Shown: piece by piece, positions 46,774-57,916 of the stretch
How the letters are laid out: each line of letters starts with the position of its first letter
Position numbering within the stretch: position 1 is the first letter of the stretch
Source: an uncultured Acinetobacter sp.
GTDB taxonomy: Bacteria; Pseudomonadota; Gammaproteobacteria; Pseudomonadales; Moraxellaceae
Direction of reading: 5' to 3'
Length of the DNA stretch: 64,000 bases
Assembly (NCBI RefSeq): GCF_947626835.1
Contig: NZ_CANQTS010000005.1
Location: forward strand, 40,195-104,194
The notes under the pieces: generated by a model
The model's input: only the letters and a program-made list of their open reading frames with translations
Told to the model about the DNA's origin: nothing
Database searches by the model: none
Translations under genes and position numbers: made by a program

Positions 46774-47529
46774 ATGCAAAAAGTTGCACTATGGATGATG
46801 ATAGGCTTAACAGTTTTACTGACGGCATGTCAGCCTAAAGATGCACCACGTCCAAGTGACCCAAAACCTGAAGCCGCTAAAGTGGTGTTGCTGAGCAGTC
46901 AAAGCATAAACATGAATCTGCCACGCGCTAAAGTCTGTGAATTACAAGGTTGTGAGCGTTATAGCTTGCATACGGTACAGACCAACTTGCCATGGATTGA
47001 TGCTTACTTTGTCAAGCGTTTAACAGAGCTTGCACCTAAAGCCTTTGATGTAGCACAACAGCGGATTGTACCTGATGTAAATGAGCAAGCCTCATTGGCG
47101 CATCATCATCACTTTGTCAGTTATGTTGCGCAAAGAAATCAGCTGGCTTTGTTTACCTTGCAAAGTGACAGCTCTGGTACGCACTTACCGCACAGTCTAT
47201 TTCATCAAGAATATGTCAATTTAGATTTAAATTTACAACAGCGTTTAGCGCTGAGTGATGTATTGCAGAACAATCAGCAGGCAGCTTTATTGAGCTTGTT
47301 ATATCGTTACAATGAAGCATGGCTTAAAGCACGTCATATTGAAGCTGAGCAACTCAAACTCAGTGACAACTTTTATTTTGCAGCACAAGGCTTTACCTTG
47401 GTGTATCCAGTTTTTGAACTAGGCAGCTATAGTGATGGTATGACCGAACTACGTATTCCGTATAGCGCTTTATCTGACATCATTAAGCCTGAATATTTAC
47501 CAAGTTTGCCAAGCGATGCGAAACCCTAA
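46774..47529 (+). CDS. DUF3298 (RsiV-like) domain lipoprotein, paralogue
   Basis: The 251-residue lipoprotein (signal MQKVALWMMIGLTVLLTACQP; lipobox LTAC) closely resembles the protein at 34179-34952. Shared stretches include NLPWIDAYF versus NVPWIDQYF, SDNFYFAAQGFTLVYPVFELGSYSDGMTELRIPY versus the equivalent end, and LPSLP at the C-terminus. ATG 46774 begins the signal peptide. No function is assigned. It lies alone between lolA and serS. Confidence 0.84.
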   Translation: MQKVALWMMIGLTVLLTACQPKDAPRPSDPKPEAAKVVLLSSQSINMNLPRAKVCELQGCERYSLHTVQTNLPWIDAYFVKRLTELAPKAFDVAQQRIVPDVNEQASLAHHHHFVSYVAQRNQLALFTLQSDSSGTHLPHSLFHQEYVNLDLNLQQRLALSDVLQNNQQAALLSLLYRYNEAWLKARHIEAEQLKLSDNFYFAAQGFTLVYPVFELGSYSDGMTELRIPYSALSDIIKPEYLPSLPSDAKP

Positions 47530-47627
47530 AAATAGGGTAATTGTTGTAATAAGACACAGCAAGCAAGCGTGATTACTGTATTTTTTGCGTTGAACAGCTT
47601 ACACTATAGGCAGTTTTTTTCTTTTAA

Positions 47628-48908
<1,281 letters not shown>

Positions 48909-48925
48909 GCAGGTTTAATTTTGTG

Positions 48926-48957
48926 ATTACGATGCCTATAGGGCATCGTAATTTTTT
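48926..48957 (+). terminator. Terminator after serS
   Basis: An 11-bp stem, ATTACGATGCC/GGCATCGTAAT, is followed by five T residues. Confidence 0.9.
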
Positions 48958-48990
48958 GGACAATCAAAGACAAATCTTGAGAGGCTCGCC

Positions 48991-50367
48991 GTGGATATCT
49001 TTCCCATCTCTTTAAAGTTGCAACAGCAACCTTGTTTGATTGTCGGTGGTGGACATATTGCCTATCGTAAAGCGCTGCTGCTGCAAAAAGCCGGTGCCCG
49101 TATTGATGTGCTTTCTCCTGACATTGAAGACAATTTACGTGAATTGGTCAGCCACAGCCAAGGTCAATATGTTGCTGCGCCTTTCAGTACCGATTTTCCT
49201 CTTGCTCATTATCGTTTAGTGATTGCCGCAACCGATCAAGCCGATGTCAACAAAGCCGTGTTTGAGGTGTGTGAAGCGCGTAATATCTTGGTCAATAGTG
49301 TCGATGATCCACCCAATTGCCGTTTTATGGTGCCTGCGATTGTCGATCGTTCGCCTTTGGTGATTTCCATTGCCAGTAATGGCACATCGCCGGTGTTATC
49401 ACGTCAAATTCGTACGCAACTGGAAACCACAATTCCACATGGTATGGGCAAACTTGCTGCGTTTTCAGGTCAATGGCGTACGCGTGTTAAAGCCAAAATA
49501 GCCAATCCTGATGAGCGCCGTATTTTTTGGGAAGACCTGTATGCAGGTCCGCTCAAAGAACAGGTCTTTAATGACAATCTCGTTGAGGCAGAACGTTTAA
49601 TTGAAGAAGCGCTAGACGCGTGGAGCACGCCAAAAGGTGAGGTGTATTTGGTGGGTGCAGGTCCGGGTGACCCTGAGCTACTGACTTTAAAAGCCTTACG
49701 TTTAATGCAACAAGCCGATGTGGTGATTTACGATCGCTTAGTGTCGCAGCCGATTATGGATTTGTGTCGCCGTGATGCAGAAAAATTCTATGTCGGTAAA
49801 GCACGCGCTAATCATGCTGTACCACAAGAAGGTATTAACGCTTTATTGGTCAAATATGCGCAACAAGGTAAACGTGTTTGTCGTTTAAAAGGCGGTGATC
49901 CGTTTATCTTTGGTCGTGGTGGCGAAGAAATTGAAGAGCTGTTTGCTGCAGGTGTGCCATTTCAAGTGGTGCCGGGTATTACTGCTGCATCAGGCTGTTC
50001 TGCCTATGCAGGTATTCCTTTGACCCATCGTGACTATGCACAAAGCGTACGCTTTTTAACGGGGCATTTAAAAGAAGGCTCACCTGAATTGCCGTGGCAA
50101 GAATTGGTCTATGAAAATCAAACGCTTGTGCTGTATATGGGTTTGGTGGGCTTAGAGAAAATTTGTCAGCGCTTAATTGAATATGGTCAACGTCCTGATA
50201 TGCCCGTGGCGTTGGTGTCTAAAGGCACTACTCCTGAGCAAAAAGTCGTGGTTGGCACCTTGGCTGATATTGTCAGTCAAGTGACCGCGCATCAAATTCA
50301 AGCACCCACTTTAACCATTATTGGTGAAGTGGTGCGTTTACGTGAAAAATTACAGTGGCAAGGCTAA
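48991..50367 (+). CDS. cysG: Siroheme synthase (multifunctional CysG)
   Basis: This trifunctional enzyme converts uroporphyrinogen III to siroheme, the cofactor of sulfite and nitrite reductases. Residues 1-150 form the NAD-dependent dehydrogenase/ferrochelatase (GGGHIAYRKALLLQKAGA, catalytic region SNGTSPVLSRQIRTQLE). Residues about 210-455 form the SAM-dependent methyltransferase (LVGAGPGDPELLTLKALR, KGGDPFIFGRGGEE). 458 residues is full length. A GTG start at 48991 is preceded by GAGAGG. trmL follows after 30 bp. Confidence 0.95.
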   Translation: MDIFPISLKLQQQPCLIVGGGHIAYRKALLLQKAGARIDVLSPDIEDNLRELVSHSQGQYVAAPFSTDFPLAHYRLVIAATDQADVNKAVFEVCEARNILVNSVDDPPNCRFMVPAIVDRSPLVISIASNGTSPVLSRQIRTQLETTIPHGMGKLAAFSGQWRTRVKAKIANPDERRIFWEDLYAGPLKEQVFNDNLVEAERLIEEALDAWSTPKGEVYLVGAGPGDPELLTLKALRLMQQADVVIYDRLVSQPIMDLCRRDAEKFYVGKARANHAVPQEGINALLVKYAQQGKRVCRLKGGDPFIFGRGGEEIEELFAAGVPFQVVPGITAASGCSAYAGIPLTHRDYAQSVRFLTGHLKEGSPELPWQELVYENQTLVLYMGLVGLEKICQRLIEYGQRPDMPVALVSKGTTPEQKVVVGTLADIVSQVTAHQIQAPTLTIIGEVVRLREKLQWQG

Positions 50368-50397
50368 GGCTTTGTGAGTTAAATAGGTAGAATTCCC

Positions 50398-50874
50398 GTG
50401 ATTCATGTTGTGTTATACGAACCAGAAATTCCTGCCAACACAGGTAATATCATTCGTTTATGTGCCAATACAGGGGCACAGCTGCATTTGGTCAAACCTT
50501 TAGGTTTTGAGCTAGATGATAAAAAACTCAAACGCGCAGGTTTGGACTATCACGAATATGCCAATATGCAAATTTGGGACAACCTCGAACAATGCCTTGC
50601 GGATTTAGTGAGTAAAGGCATTGGCACGGATGCAATCTATCCTTTAACCACCAAGGGTAGCCAAACCCCACATACCTCGGATTTAAATCGTCCGATTGCA
50701 TTACTGATGGGTCCTGAAACCCGTGGCTTACCGGAACAGGTACGTTTAATGTTTCCACAAGAGCATTGGATTCGCTTGCCGATGGCGGAAAATTCACGCA
50801 GTTTGAATTTATCCAATGCCACAGCGGTGATTGTGTATGAAGCATGGCGTCAGCAAGGTTTTAAAACCTTATAA
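50398..50874 (+). CDS. trmL: tRNA (cytidine(34)-2'-O)-methyltransferase TrmL
   Basis: This SPOUT methyltransferase modifies the wobble nucleotide of tRNA-Leu isoacceptors. The 158 residues contain the knot motifs [19 protein letters not shown] (start), [11 protein letters not shown] and [20 protein letters not shown]. It begins with GTG at 50398 (GTGATTCATGTT). It is 30 bp after cysG and followed by a terminator. Confidence 0.95.
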   Translation: MIHVVLYEPEIPANTGNIIRLCANTGAQLHLVKPLGFELDDKKLKRAGLDYHEYANMQIWDNLEQCLADLVSKGIGTDAIYPLTTKGSQTPHTSDLNRPIALLMGPETRGLPEQVRLMFPQEHWIRLPMAENSRSLNLSNATAVIVYEAWRQQGFKTL

Positions 50875-50881
50875 AAACATC

Positions 50882-50904
50882 ACCACCCTGAGGGGTGGTT
50901 TTTT
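50882..50904 (+). terminator. Terminator after trmL
   Basis: The stem ACCACCC/GGGTGGT with a TGAG loop is followed by TTTTTT. Confidence 0.9.
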
Positions 50905-50966
50905 ATGTTGACTCTTTTTGAATAGAAAAATATAACCACTATAAAGATATAAAAAGTGAGCCGAAC

Positions 50967-51413
50967 GTGCAGATTAACACATTATTCAAATCTCAATTTA
51001 TCCTTGGACTGATGCTGATCGCCTCTAGCATGAGCCTTTTTGCCAATGAGCCAGCGCTAGTTGAAGACAGTAAGAATATTCAACCTCTTACGCATGCTGA
51101 AATTCAAACAGCTTTACAAAACATGCAAAAACGCATAAATCAAAATATTGAAACATGGGCAAAAAGCTTAGATCAAAATGATTTTGAACACACATGGCAT
51201 GGCCGACAATTGACTAAAAGTAAACGTCAAGAGGTGTGTGGTATTTATCAAGATGTGGTGAATGATATATATCGCATGGCAGATGCCAATCGTGCCCGTT
51301 TAAATATTGATGGACAAAAGCTATTACAAGATCGTCCTGCTTTTATTCAAAGTTTAGGTTTTAAAGACAATCGCATTGATACGCAAATGGGCTTTTACTG
51401 TCGGTTGCGTTAA
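50967..51413 (+). CDS. Hypothetical exported protein
   Basis: The 148-residue protein starts with GTG at 50967 and has a likely Sec signal peptide (LFKSQFILGLMLIASSMSLFANE, cleavage near LFA-NE). The mature part is helical with two cysteines (VCGIY and FYCRL) that could form a disulfide in the periplasm. I do not recognise a family. It is a single gene ending at a bidirectional terminator. Confidence 0.72.
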   Translation: MQINTLFKSQFILGLMLIASSMSLFANEPALVEDSKNIQPLTHAEIQTALQNMQKRINQNIETWAKSLDQNDFEHTWHGRQLTKSKRQEVCGIYQDVVNDIYRMADANRARLNIDGQKLLQDRPAFIQSLGFKDNRIDTQMGFYCRLR

Positions 51414-51417
51414 GGCA

Positions 51418-51448
51418 TAAAAAAAGGCGCATCAAGCGCCTTTTTTTA
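51418..51448. terminator. Bidirectional terminator
   Basis: The stem AAAAAGGCGC/GCGCCTTTTT with a 5-nt loop has A- and T-runs on both sides. It serves the exported-protein gene (plus) and the APC permease gene (minus). Confidence 0.92.
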
Positions 51449-51458
51449 ATACACCATT

Positions 51459-52853
51459 TTAACGGTCGTCAAACTCGTTATGTTGTGGAGCAGGTTGTTT
51501 AAAGCCTTTGGTTTTATAACCTAAGTATAAAATCCCTAGCATTGCCCACCATAAACCATACTTTAATGAGTCTTCTTCAATTTCAAGCCATAAGGCAAAT
51601 ACGCTAATGAAACCTAATAAAGGCACAATCACATAATTGAGAATATCTTTAAAGGTTTTGGTACGCCCATCACGTAATGCATAACGTGAAATTACTGATA
51701 AATTGACAAAGGTAAAAGCAGTTAAAGCACCAAAACTGATCAATGAGATGACCATGTCTAAATCCATAAAGCCTGCGGTTAACGCCACAGCACCAACAAT
51801 TAAAATATTGTAAGACGGTGTAAAGCTTTTTGGACTAATATGACCAAAGATCTTTTTATTGATCACGCCATCACGACCCATCACGTACATTAAACGTGAT
51901 ACGCCGGCATGCGCTGAAATACCTGATGCCATCACAGTCACAATCGCAAAGCCAAGCACATACGCTTGGAACAACGAACCCCCCACCAACATGAGAATTT
52001 CAGGTTGTGTTTCAGCAATATTTTCAAAATAACTGCCCGGATTATTCGGGAAGTATATTTGCATAAAGTAGGTGCTGATAATAAAAATCACACCTGCAAT
52101 CAATGCAGTTAAGAAAATTGCTTTGGGTAAGGTTTTTTCTGTGTCTTTGGTTTCTTCAGCCAATGAACTCAGTGAGTCAAAACCTGTGAAGGAGAAGCAC
52201 AGTAAAGTAGCACCGGTAATCAATGCACCAACTGAGGTCAGCTCGTTCCAAAAAGGTTCAAGGCTCCATAACTGATAACGTGCATCAGCTGAAATTGGGC
52301 CATCGGCATTAAAGCCGGCTTGTAGTTTGCTGTACACCAGGTAAGTAAACACAGCAATCACAATCAACTGTACAAAGACAATTAGACTGTTAAAGTTGGC
52401 AACAAAACGTGCACCACGTAAGTTCACCCCAGTCATAAAGGCTGTAAGCACCACCACCCAAACCCAATGATTAACGGCTGGGAACAGTGCTTCTAAATAA
52501 ATCACCGCCAAAATAATATTCACCATTGGCGAGAGTAAATAATCCAGCCAAGACGACCAACCCACCATAAAACCTACATTAGGGTGAATGGATTTTTGTG
52601 CATAGGTGTACGCCGAACCCGAAGATGGATAACGACGGATCATATGACCATAGCTAAGTGAAGTTAATAAAATTGCCACCAAGGCAAAAATATAAGAGGT
52701 TGGAACATGAAGATTACTTTCGTCAGATACCAAACCAAAGGTATCAAACAACGTCATGGGTTGGATATAAGCCAAACCAATAATAATAATATGCCACAGC
52801 CCTAGCGTCTTTTGCAGTTTGGCTGCCGATTGAGTCCCATGAACATTAGTCAA
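51459..52853 (-). CDS. APC-family amino-acid/amine permease
   Basis: This 464-residue inner-membrane permease has twelve predicted TM helices. APC signatures include the TM1 kink (LWHIIIIGLAYIQP), GSAYTYAQKSIHPNVGFMVGWSSWLDYL in TM2-3, and the TM6 segment FSFTGFDSLSSLAEETKD. Such permeases move amino acids or polyamines by exchange or cation symport; the substrate is not evident. No catabolic gene clearly linked to it lies next to it. Confidence 0.88.
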   Translation of the reverse strand: MTNVHGTQSAAKLQKTLGLWHIIIIGLAYIQPMTLFDTFGLVSDESNLHVPTSYIFALVAILLTSLSYGHMIRRYPSSGSAYTYAQKSIHPNVGFMVGWSSWLDYLLSPMVNIILAVIYLEALFPAVNHWVWVVVLTAFMTGVNLRGARFVANFNSLIVFVQLIVIAVFTYLVYSKLQAGFNADGPISADARYQLWSLEPFWNELTSVGALITGATLLCFSFTGFDSLSSLAEETKDTEKTLPKAIFLTALIAGVIFIISTYFMQIYFPNNPGSYFENIAETQPEILMLVGGSLFQAYVLGFAIVTVMASGISAHAGVSRLMYVMGRDGVINKKIFGHISPKSFTPSYNILIVGAVALTAGFMDLDMVISLISFGALTAFTFVNLSVISRYALRDGRTKTFKDILNYVIVPLLGFISVFALWLEIEEDSLKYGLWWAMLGILYLGYKTKGFKQPAPQHNEFDDR

Positions 52854-53037
52854 CGGCGTTATCCTCTTAATCGTTGATCAAGGATCAGTCATTGTGTATA
52901 AGGATCGTTTGAGACGAACGATCCCCCCATAGATAAAATAAAACTGCGCCAATCTACTTCAAATGTATGCATTTGTCAGCAGCTGCGTGTTGCTGCTAGC
53001 ACAAAATATGCCATGTGGTTGAAGTGAAACGGGCAAA

Positions 53038-53072
53038 CAATAAAAGCCTGATGCTTACAAAAACATCAGGCT
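53038..53072 (-). terminator. Terminator after the alcohol dehydrogenase gene
   Basis: The stem AGCCTGATG/CATCAGGCT with a 10-nt loop is followed on the minus strand by TTTTATTG. A second, weaker hairpin (TTTACGC/GCGTAAA, 53077-53097) lies between it and the stop codon. Confidence 0.75.
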
Positions 53073-53106
53073 GATTTTTACGCTATATTGGCGTAAATTT
53101 TTTCAA

Positions 53107-54300
53107 TTACCAAGCTTTTTCTAAGATCTGCTTTAAATCAGCAAGGCTTGCTTCTTTAGGATTATAAATAATTGAACCATCGTTGAGGGCTTTGTCAGCA
53201 ATCTCATCAAATTGTGCTTGGCTGACCTTATGAGTTTCACGCAATGTGCGTGGTAATTGGGTCAGGCTATACAAGCGATCGCGCATGGTGCTAATGCTGC
53301 GAATGGTTTTTTCAGCCCGTAAGTGTGCAGGCGTTTGTGCATAAATTTCAGCACCGGCAAGCGGCAGCAAAAGTTCACCGATTTTAGCGCCATTGACCGA
53401 TTGGTTGTATTCAAGCACATACGGTAAAAATAAATTCATACATAAACCATGCGGTAAATGTGCAACTGCACCTAAAGCATGTCCTAAGGAATGCACCAAG
53501 CCAACCATAGAATTAGAAAATGCAATGCCTGCCATGGTAGAAGCTTGGGCAAGTTCTAAGCGTGCTTGAGCATCTTCAGGGTTGTCTAATACATGAAACA
53601 AATTTTCACTGATTTTTTTAATTGCAGCTGTTGCATAAGCATCGCTAATTGGATTGGCTGCCATGCAGGTATAGGCTTCAATGGCATGTGTCATGGCATC
53701 CATTGCCGTCATTGCAGTTAAATGAGGTGGCAAGGTTTTGGTCATGCGTGGATCTAAAATCGCCGCATGTGGCATTAAGTAATACGATGCAAATGCCATT
53801 TTGACATTTTTTTCAGGATCAGCCACCACCGCCACCATGGTCACTTCAGACCCTGTCCCTGACGTGGTGGGAATCACAAAAAATGGTTTAAGCGGTTTAG
53901 GTAAATTGTGAGCACCAGAATATTGCAATAGGTCATCACCACCTTCAGACACTAAAATGTTAGTGGCTTTTGAGGTATCAATCACCGAGCCACCACCGAC
54001 GGCAATAATCGCATCGCAGTGTTGTTCACGGTACAGTTGGGCAGCTTGACGTACCGTCTGTAAACTTGAATCTGGTGGTACATCATCAAAAATGTCAGCA
54101 ATCACGCTATCGCTTGCTGCAAAAGCCGCTTCAATAGGGGCTAACAGTTGATTATGACGTACGCCTTTATCGGTAATAATGAGGACACGTTTAGCACCTA
54201 AAGTGGCCAACTCAAAAGGAATATGTTCAAGTGCTGCATGACCTGCAATGACTTTCACCGGACAGAAAAATTCGTAATAAGGCTTAGCCATGCTGATCAC
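53107..54300 (-). CDS. Iron-containing alcohol dehydrogenase
   Basis: This group III alcohol dehydrogenase has 397 residues. The NAD(P) site GGGSVIDTSKA and the iron-binding pattern are seen: Asp in DAMTHAIEAYTC, His in HSLGHALGA, and His in AHLPHGLCM. The substrate is unknown; close relatives oxidise short or long primary alcohols. Its start lies inside the end of the upstream SCP2-like gene (17-nt overlap), so translation is coupled. A terminator follows. Confidence 0.92.
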   Translation of the reverse strand: MISMAKPYYEFFCPVKVIAGHAALEHIPFELATLGAKRVLIITDKGVRHNQLLAPIEAAFAASDSVIADIFDDVPPDSSLQTVRQAAQLYREQHCDAIIAVGGGSVIDTSKATNILVSEGGDDLLQYSGAHNLPKPLKPFFVIPTTSGTGSEVTMVAVVADPEKNVKMAFASYYLMPHAAILDPRMTKTLPPHLTAMTAMDAMTHAIEAYTCMAANPISDAYATAAIKKISENLFHVLDNPEDAQARLELAQASTMAGIAFSNSMVGLVHSLGHALGAVAHLPHGLCMNLFLPYVLEYNQSVNGAKIGELLLPLAGAEIYAQTPAHLRAEKTIRSISTMRDRLYSLTQLPRTLRETHKVSQAQFDEIADKALNDGSIIYNPKEASLADLKQILEKAW

Positions 54301-54826
54301 TCCGTTTTAAATAAGATTGCGCCACTTTTAAGTAAATATTGGCAGCACCGCGTAATTTGTCTTTTAAGGGCAATTGGGTTGGATATTGTTTGACGGCAAG
54401 TTCAGCCACAAGTTTAGGTAAAATCAGTGCTTCCATTTTGTTTAAGCAACGCACCAAACGAATGGCATAGCTTAAATCGCCATCTGCCACCATACGGTCA
54501 TTAGCAAAGGCTTGGGCGGTACTTTCTTGAAAAGAAAACACCAAAAATGCATGATGCATATGTTTAAAACGCACCGTCAAGTCAGGCTTGTCTGCATATT
54601 CATTGAGTAAATTCAATTGTCCATTTGAAGTCACTTGTGCCACAAAAGCAGGACCATGTGGGAAGACACTCATCGAAAGCACAAATCCTACCGGAAATTG
54701 ACGGATTTCGTGTTGCACTTCTTCATCAACTTGGCTGGCCATGACCAAACCACGCCCAATCACATCCATCATGGTTTTGACATAGATCTGCTGTAATGTG
54801 GGTTTAACGGCGCTTGCTGCAATCAC
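54284..54826 (-). CDS. SCP2-like lipid-binding-domain protein
   Basis: The 180-residue protein shows an SCP2-like pattern (VTSNGQLNLLNEYADKPDLTVRFKHMHHAFLVFSFQESTAQAFANDRMVADGDLSYAIRLVRCLN region, about 70-140). In other proteins this domain binds fatty-acyl-CoA or sterols. It has no signal peptide. Coupling to an iron alcohol dehydrogenase suggests a role in handling a hydrophobic substrate. The family reading is moderate confidence. Confidence 0.65.
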   Translation of the reverse strand: MIAASAVKPTLQQIYVKTMMDVIGRGLVMASQVDEEVQHEIRQFPVGFVLSMSVFPHGPAFVAQVTSNGQLNLLNEYADKPDLTVRFKHMHHAFLVFSFQESTAQAFANDRMVADGDLSYAIRLVRCLNKMEALILPKLVAELAVKQYPTQLPLKDKLRGAANIYLKVAQSYLKRSDQHG

Positions 54827-54863
54827 AGAGGCATCCTTTTTTTATTAAAGATTATTTTTTAAT

Positions 54864-55538
54864 TTAAGCATCAATCACTTGAATATCACTAAAGTAACCG
54901 CTCGTGGTTAAACTTGCAATCATATCGCGGCATAAGTCATCAAAGCGTGGGTAATTGGGCACTAAATCCATGACCCGAACCATTTCAAGTCCAGCATAGC
55001 CACACGGATTAATGGTTTGAAAACCAAATAAGTCACAATCAATGTTAAGTGCTAAACCATGATAACTGCGACCTTTACGAATTTTAAAGCCGAGTGAGCC
55101 AATTTTACGCTCATTGACATAAACGCCCGGTGCATCTGCTTTGGCATAGGCAGCAATCCCATACTTTTGCAGTAAATTGATCATCAGGTTTTCAGCATAG
55201 CTGACCAAAGTTCTGACATTCCAACCTAGACGATTGAGATCAAACATAAAGTAAGCCACCAATTGTCCCGGACCATGCCATGTCACTTGACCACCACGGT
55301 CGCTTTGCACCAGTGGAATATGGCTTGGCATTAACACATGCTCAGGTTTACCGGCTTGACCTTGAGTGAGTACCTCATGATGCTGCAAAATCCACAGTTC
55401 ATCGGGTGTGGTTTCATCACGCTGTTCGGTTAAGCTTTTCATCTCTAAAAATCGTGCTTCATACGGGGTTAAGTCGTGATAATGACGAATTACTAAAGCA
55501 GGTTTAACCACATCTGTCACAGTATGTGTCCTATACAA
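54864..55538 (-). CDS. lipB: Octanoyl-(acyl carrier protein) transferase LipB
   Basis: This enzyme transfers octanoate to apo-lipoyl domains, the first step of lipoate synthesis. The 224 residues include [21 protein letters not shown], the catalytic Lys in [10 protein letters not shown] and the catalytic Cys in [13 protein letters not shown]. ybeD lies upstream on the same strand, the usual partner. lipA is not in the window. Confidence 0.95.
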   Translation of the reverse strand: MYRTHTVTDVVKPALVIRHYHDLTPYEARFLEMKSLTEQRDETTPDELWILQHHEVLTQGQAGKPEHVLMPSHIPLVQSDRGGQVTWHGPGQLVAYFMFDLNRLGWNVRTLVSYAENLMINLLQKYGIAAYAKADAPGVYVNERKIGSLGFKIRKGRSYHGLALNIDCDLFGFQTINPCGYAGLEMVRVMDLVPNYPRFDDLCRDMIASLTTSGYFSDIQVIDA

Positions 55539-55591
55539 TCGAACAAGTGCTGCTGATTATAAGATGAATTAACATAAAAAGGTGAGCCATA

Positions 55592-55619
55592 AAAAAACAC
55601 GCAAAGTGCGTGTTTTTTT
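55592..55619 (-). terminator. Terminator between ybeD and lipB
   Basis: The stem AACACGCA/TGCGTGTT has T- and A-runs on both sides. It lies just after ybeD and so may separate it from lipB or act as an attenuator. Confidence 0.8.
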
Positions 55620-55622
55620 AAC

Positions 55623-55919
55623 TTACAGGGCAGTACGAATTAACGGACAAGCAGCAAGATCAGCATAGACAGCATGTACTTGCTCAAGTTCTTCAAAACG
55701 TAGCTGAGCGGTAATTGAATGATACTTACCTGTACGTGATGGGGTAACACTCATGCTATTGCCATCAAATTCTGGAAAATGCTTCACAAAAATTTCTGTC
55801 ACAGCCGCATGTAACTCAGCACCTGCAAGACCAATCAATTTAATTGGATAGTCCATAGGAAAAACCCAAAGATCTTCTTGGAGTTCGCGTGATGGAGTAC
55901 GATTGGTCATGTCAATCAT
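55623..55919 (-). CDS. ybeD: DUF493 (YbeD) family protein
   Basis: This 98-residue small protein carries the YbeD signature FPMDYPIKLIGLAGAELHAAVTEI and the later RTGKYHSITAQLRFEELEQVHAVYADL. The ferredoxin-like fold suggests an ACT-type regulatory role; in many proteobacteria it precedes lipB. ATG 55919 follows AGAGGTG about 5 nt upstream; a second ATG three codons on is also possible. Confidence 0.9.
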   Translation of the reverse strand: MIDMTNRTPSRELQEDLWVFPMDYPIKLIGLAGAELHAAVTEIFVKHFPEFDGNSMSVTPSRTGKYHSITAQLRFEELEQVHAVYADLAACPLIRTAL

Positions 55920-55932
55920 GGGACACCTCTTA

Positions 55933-55963
55933 ATTAAAAATACCTGCTAAAAGCAGGTATTTT
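55933..55963 (-). terminator. Terminator after rpoD
   Basis: The 10-bp stem AAATACCTGC/GCAGGTATTT has a 5-nt loop and an A/T tail. It lies between the rpoD stop and the ybeD start. Confidence 0.85.
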
Positions 55964-56035
55964 GATGTATGCGCTTATACTCATATTATGGGGGAGATTC
56001 CCCCATATTCAAGTCAGTATTGTTGCATGTATAGA

Positions 56036-57916
56036 TTAGTCATTCTCAAGGAATGAACGTAAATGTTCAGAACGAGATGGATGACGTAATTTACGTAATG
56101 CTTTTGCCTCAATCTGACGGATACGCTCACGCGTCACGTCAAACTGTTTACCCACTTCTTCCAAAGTATGGTCAGTTGGCATATCAATACCAAAACGCAT
56201 TTTTAAGACTTTGGCTTCACGTTCAGTTAAGTTTTCTAACACTTCACGGGTCGCTTCTTTTAAGCCTTCAGACGTTGCCGCATCAATTGGAGAGGTGATG
56301 TTGCTGTCTTCAATGAAGTCACCAAGATGCGAATCTTCATCGTCACCAATTGGTGTTTCCATAGAAATCGGCTCTTTGGCGATTTTCAGTACTTTACGTA
56401 CTTTCACTTCGTCCATTTCTAAACGTTCACCTAATTCTTCAGGTGTCGGTTCACGGCCCATTTCTTGTAACAACTGACGCGAAACACGGTTAATCTTGTT
56501 GATGGTTTCGATCATGTGTACCGGAATACGAATGGTACGCGCTTGGTCTGCAATTGAACGAGTAATTGCCTGACGAATCCACCATGTTGCATAGGTCGAG
56601 AATTTATAACCGCGACGGTATTCAAACTTATCCACCGCTTTCATCAAGCCAATGTTACCTTCTTGAATTAAATCCAAGAACTGTAAGCCACGGTTGGTGT
56701 ACTTTTTGGCAATTGAGATGACAAGACGTAAGTTGGCCTCAACCATTTCTTTTTTAGCACGACGAGCTTTGGCTTCGCCAACTGCCATACGTTTTGAAAT
56801 GTCTTTGATGTCTTTAACGCTTAAGCCAAGTTCTTTTTCAATATCTGCGATCTTTTGTTGGAACGCTAAAATATCTGGGCGTACTTTTTCAAGGTAGCCT
56901 TTTTGCTCAGGTGTAGCTTTGGCAATTTGTTCGTCTAACCAAGCAAAATTTGACTCTTGACCTGGGAAGGTGGTACGGAATTGGATACGGTCCATACGAC
57001 CACGACGGATCGCATAACGCATCACTTCACGTTCTGAAGCACGAATTTGATCATGTGTACCACGAATCATCTCTGAAATTAAATCAAATAGACGCGGGGT
57101 AAATTTAAACATCATAAACACGGTTGCAAGTGCTTCAAGCGCTTGAGTCGCTTCTTGGCTGTCACGACCATGTTTTTCAATGACAACTTTGGTGTTTTTC
57201 CATGCATCGCTTAATTCAGCAAAACGCACTTTGGCAATTTCAGGGTCAGGACCTGAATCGGCTTCAGAATCATCATCACTTTCTGATTCTTCGTCTTCAT
57301 CTTCGTCGTCAAGTTTGACGTCTTTGGTGGTTTTAGACGTGGTATCTTCTTCTAACACCACTTCTTCTAAAACTTCAGGAATATCATCATCAGTTTCTGG
57401 GTCTAAATAACCAGATAAAACGTCAGCAAGACGGCGTTCGCCTGCAACATAGTCATTATATTCTTGGAGAACAACTTCAACAGCATTGGGCCAGTACGCA
57501 ATTGAATTGAGAACGTCGCGGATCCCTTCTTCAATACGTTTAGCAATGCTAATTTCGCCTTCACGCGTTAACAGCTCAACCGTACCCATTTCACGCATGT
57601 ACATACGTACAGGGTCAGTGGTACGACCAGGCTCATTTTCTACAGAGGCTAATACCGCAGCGGCTTCTTCTTCCGCTACTTCATCGGCTGCATCAGCATT
57701 GTTTGAGTCGAACATCGCGTCATCAGATTCAGGCGCACGTTCATGCACAGGAATACCGACGTCTTGAAGCATTTGAATAATGTCTTCAATCTGTTCACTT
57801 TCGGTGATCGAGTCTGGGAGATGATCGTTAACCTCAGCGTAAGTTAAGTAACCTTGCTCTTTGCCTCGGCTAATCAGCGCCGCTACTTGAGAAGTAGGGG
57901 AAGTCATATCGCTCAT
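56036..57916 (-). CDS. rpoD: RNA polymerase sigma-70 factor RpoD
   Basis: This primary sigma factor has 626 residues. Region 1.1 comes first ([21 protein letters not shown]), then a non-conserved acidic stretch (about 190-225, run of Asp/Glu/Ser). Region 2 follows ([32 protein letters not shown] for -10 recognition and melting), region 3, and region 4 ([28 protein letters not shown]) for -35 recognition. All domains are intact. A long AT-rich upstream region holds its promoter. Confidence 0.98.
   Translation of the reverse strand: MSDMTSPTSQVAALISRGKEQGYLTYAEVNDHLPDSITESEQIEDIIQMLQDVGIPVHERAPESDDAMFDSNNADAADEVAEEEAAAVLASVENEPGRTTDPVRMYMREMGTVELLTREGEISIAKRIEEGIRDVLNSIAYWPNAVEVVLQEYNDYVAGERRLADVLSGYLDPETDDDIPEVLEEVVLEEDTTSKTTKDVKLDDEDEDEESESDDDSEADSGPDPEIAKVRFAELSDAWKNTKVVIEKHGRDSQEATQALEALATVFMMFKFTPRLFDLISEMIRGTHDQIRASEREVMRYAIRRGRMDRIQFRTTFPGQESNFAWLDEQIAKATPEQKGYLEKVRPDILAFQQKIADIEKELGLSVKDIKDISKRMAVGEAKARRAKKEMVEANLRLVISIAKKYTNRGLQFLDLIQEGNIGLMKAVDKFEYRRGYKFSTYATWWIRQAITRSIADQARTIRIPVHMIETINKINRVSRQLLQEMGREPTPEELGERLEMDEVKVRKVLKIAKEPISMETPIGDDEDSHLGDFIEDSNITSPIDAATSEGLKEATREVLENLTEREAKVLKMRFGIDMPTDHTLEEVGKQFDVTRERIRQIEAKALRKLRHPSRSEHLRSFLEND

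Noticed and set aside
56211..57767. Plus-strand ORFs opposite rpoD (up to 93 aa)
   Set aside because: They are antisense shadows of rpoD, Ser-rich from the codon pattern of Glu/Asp on the other strand, without ribosome-binding sites.
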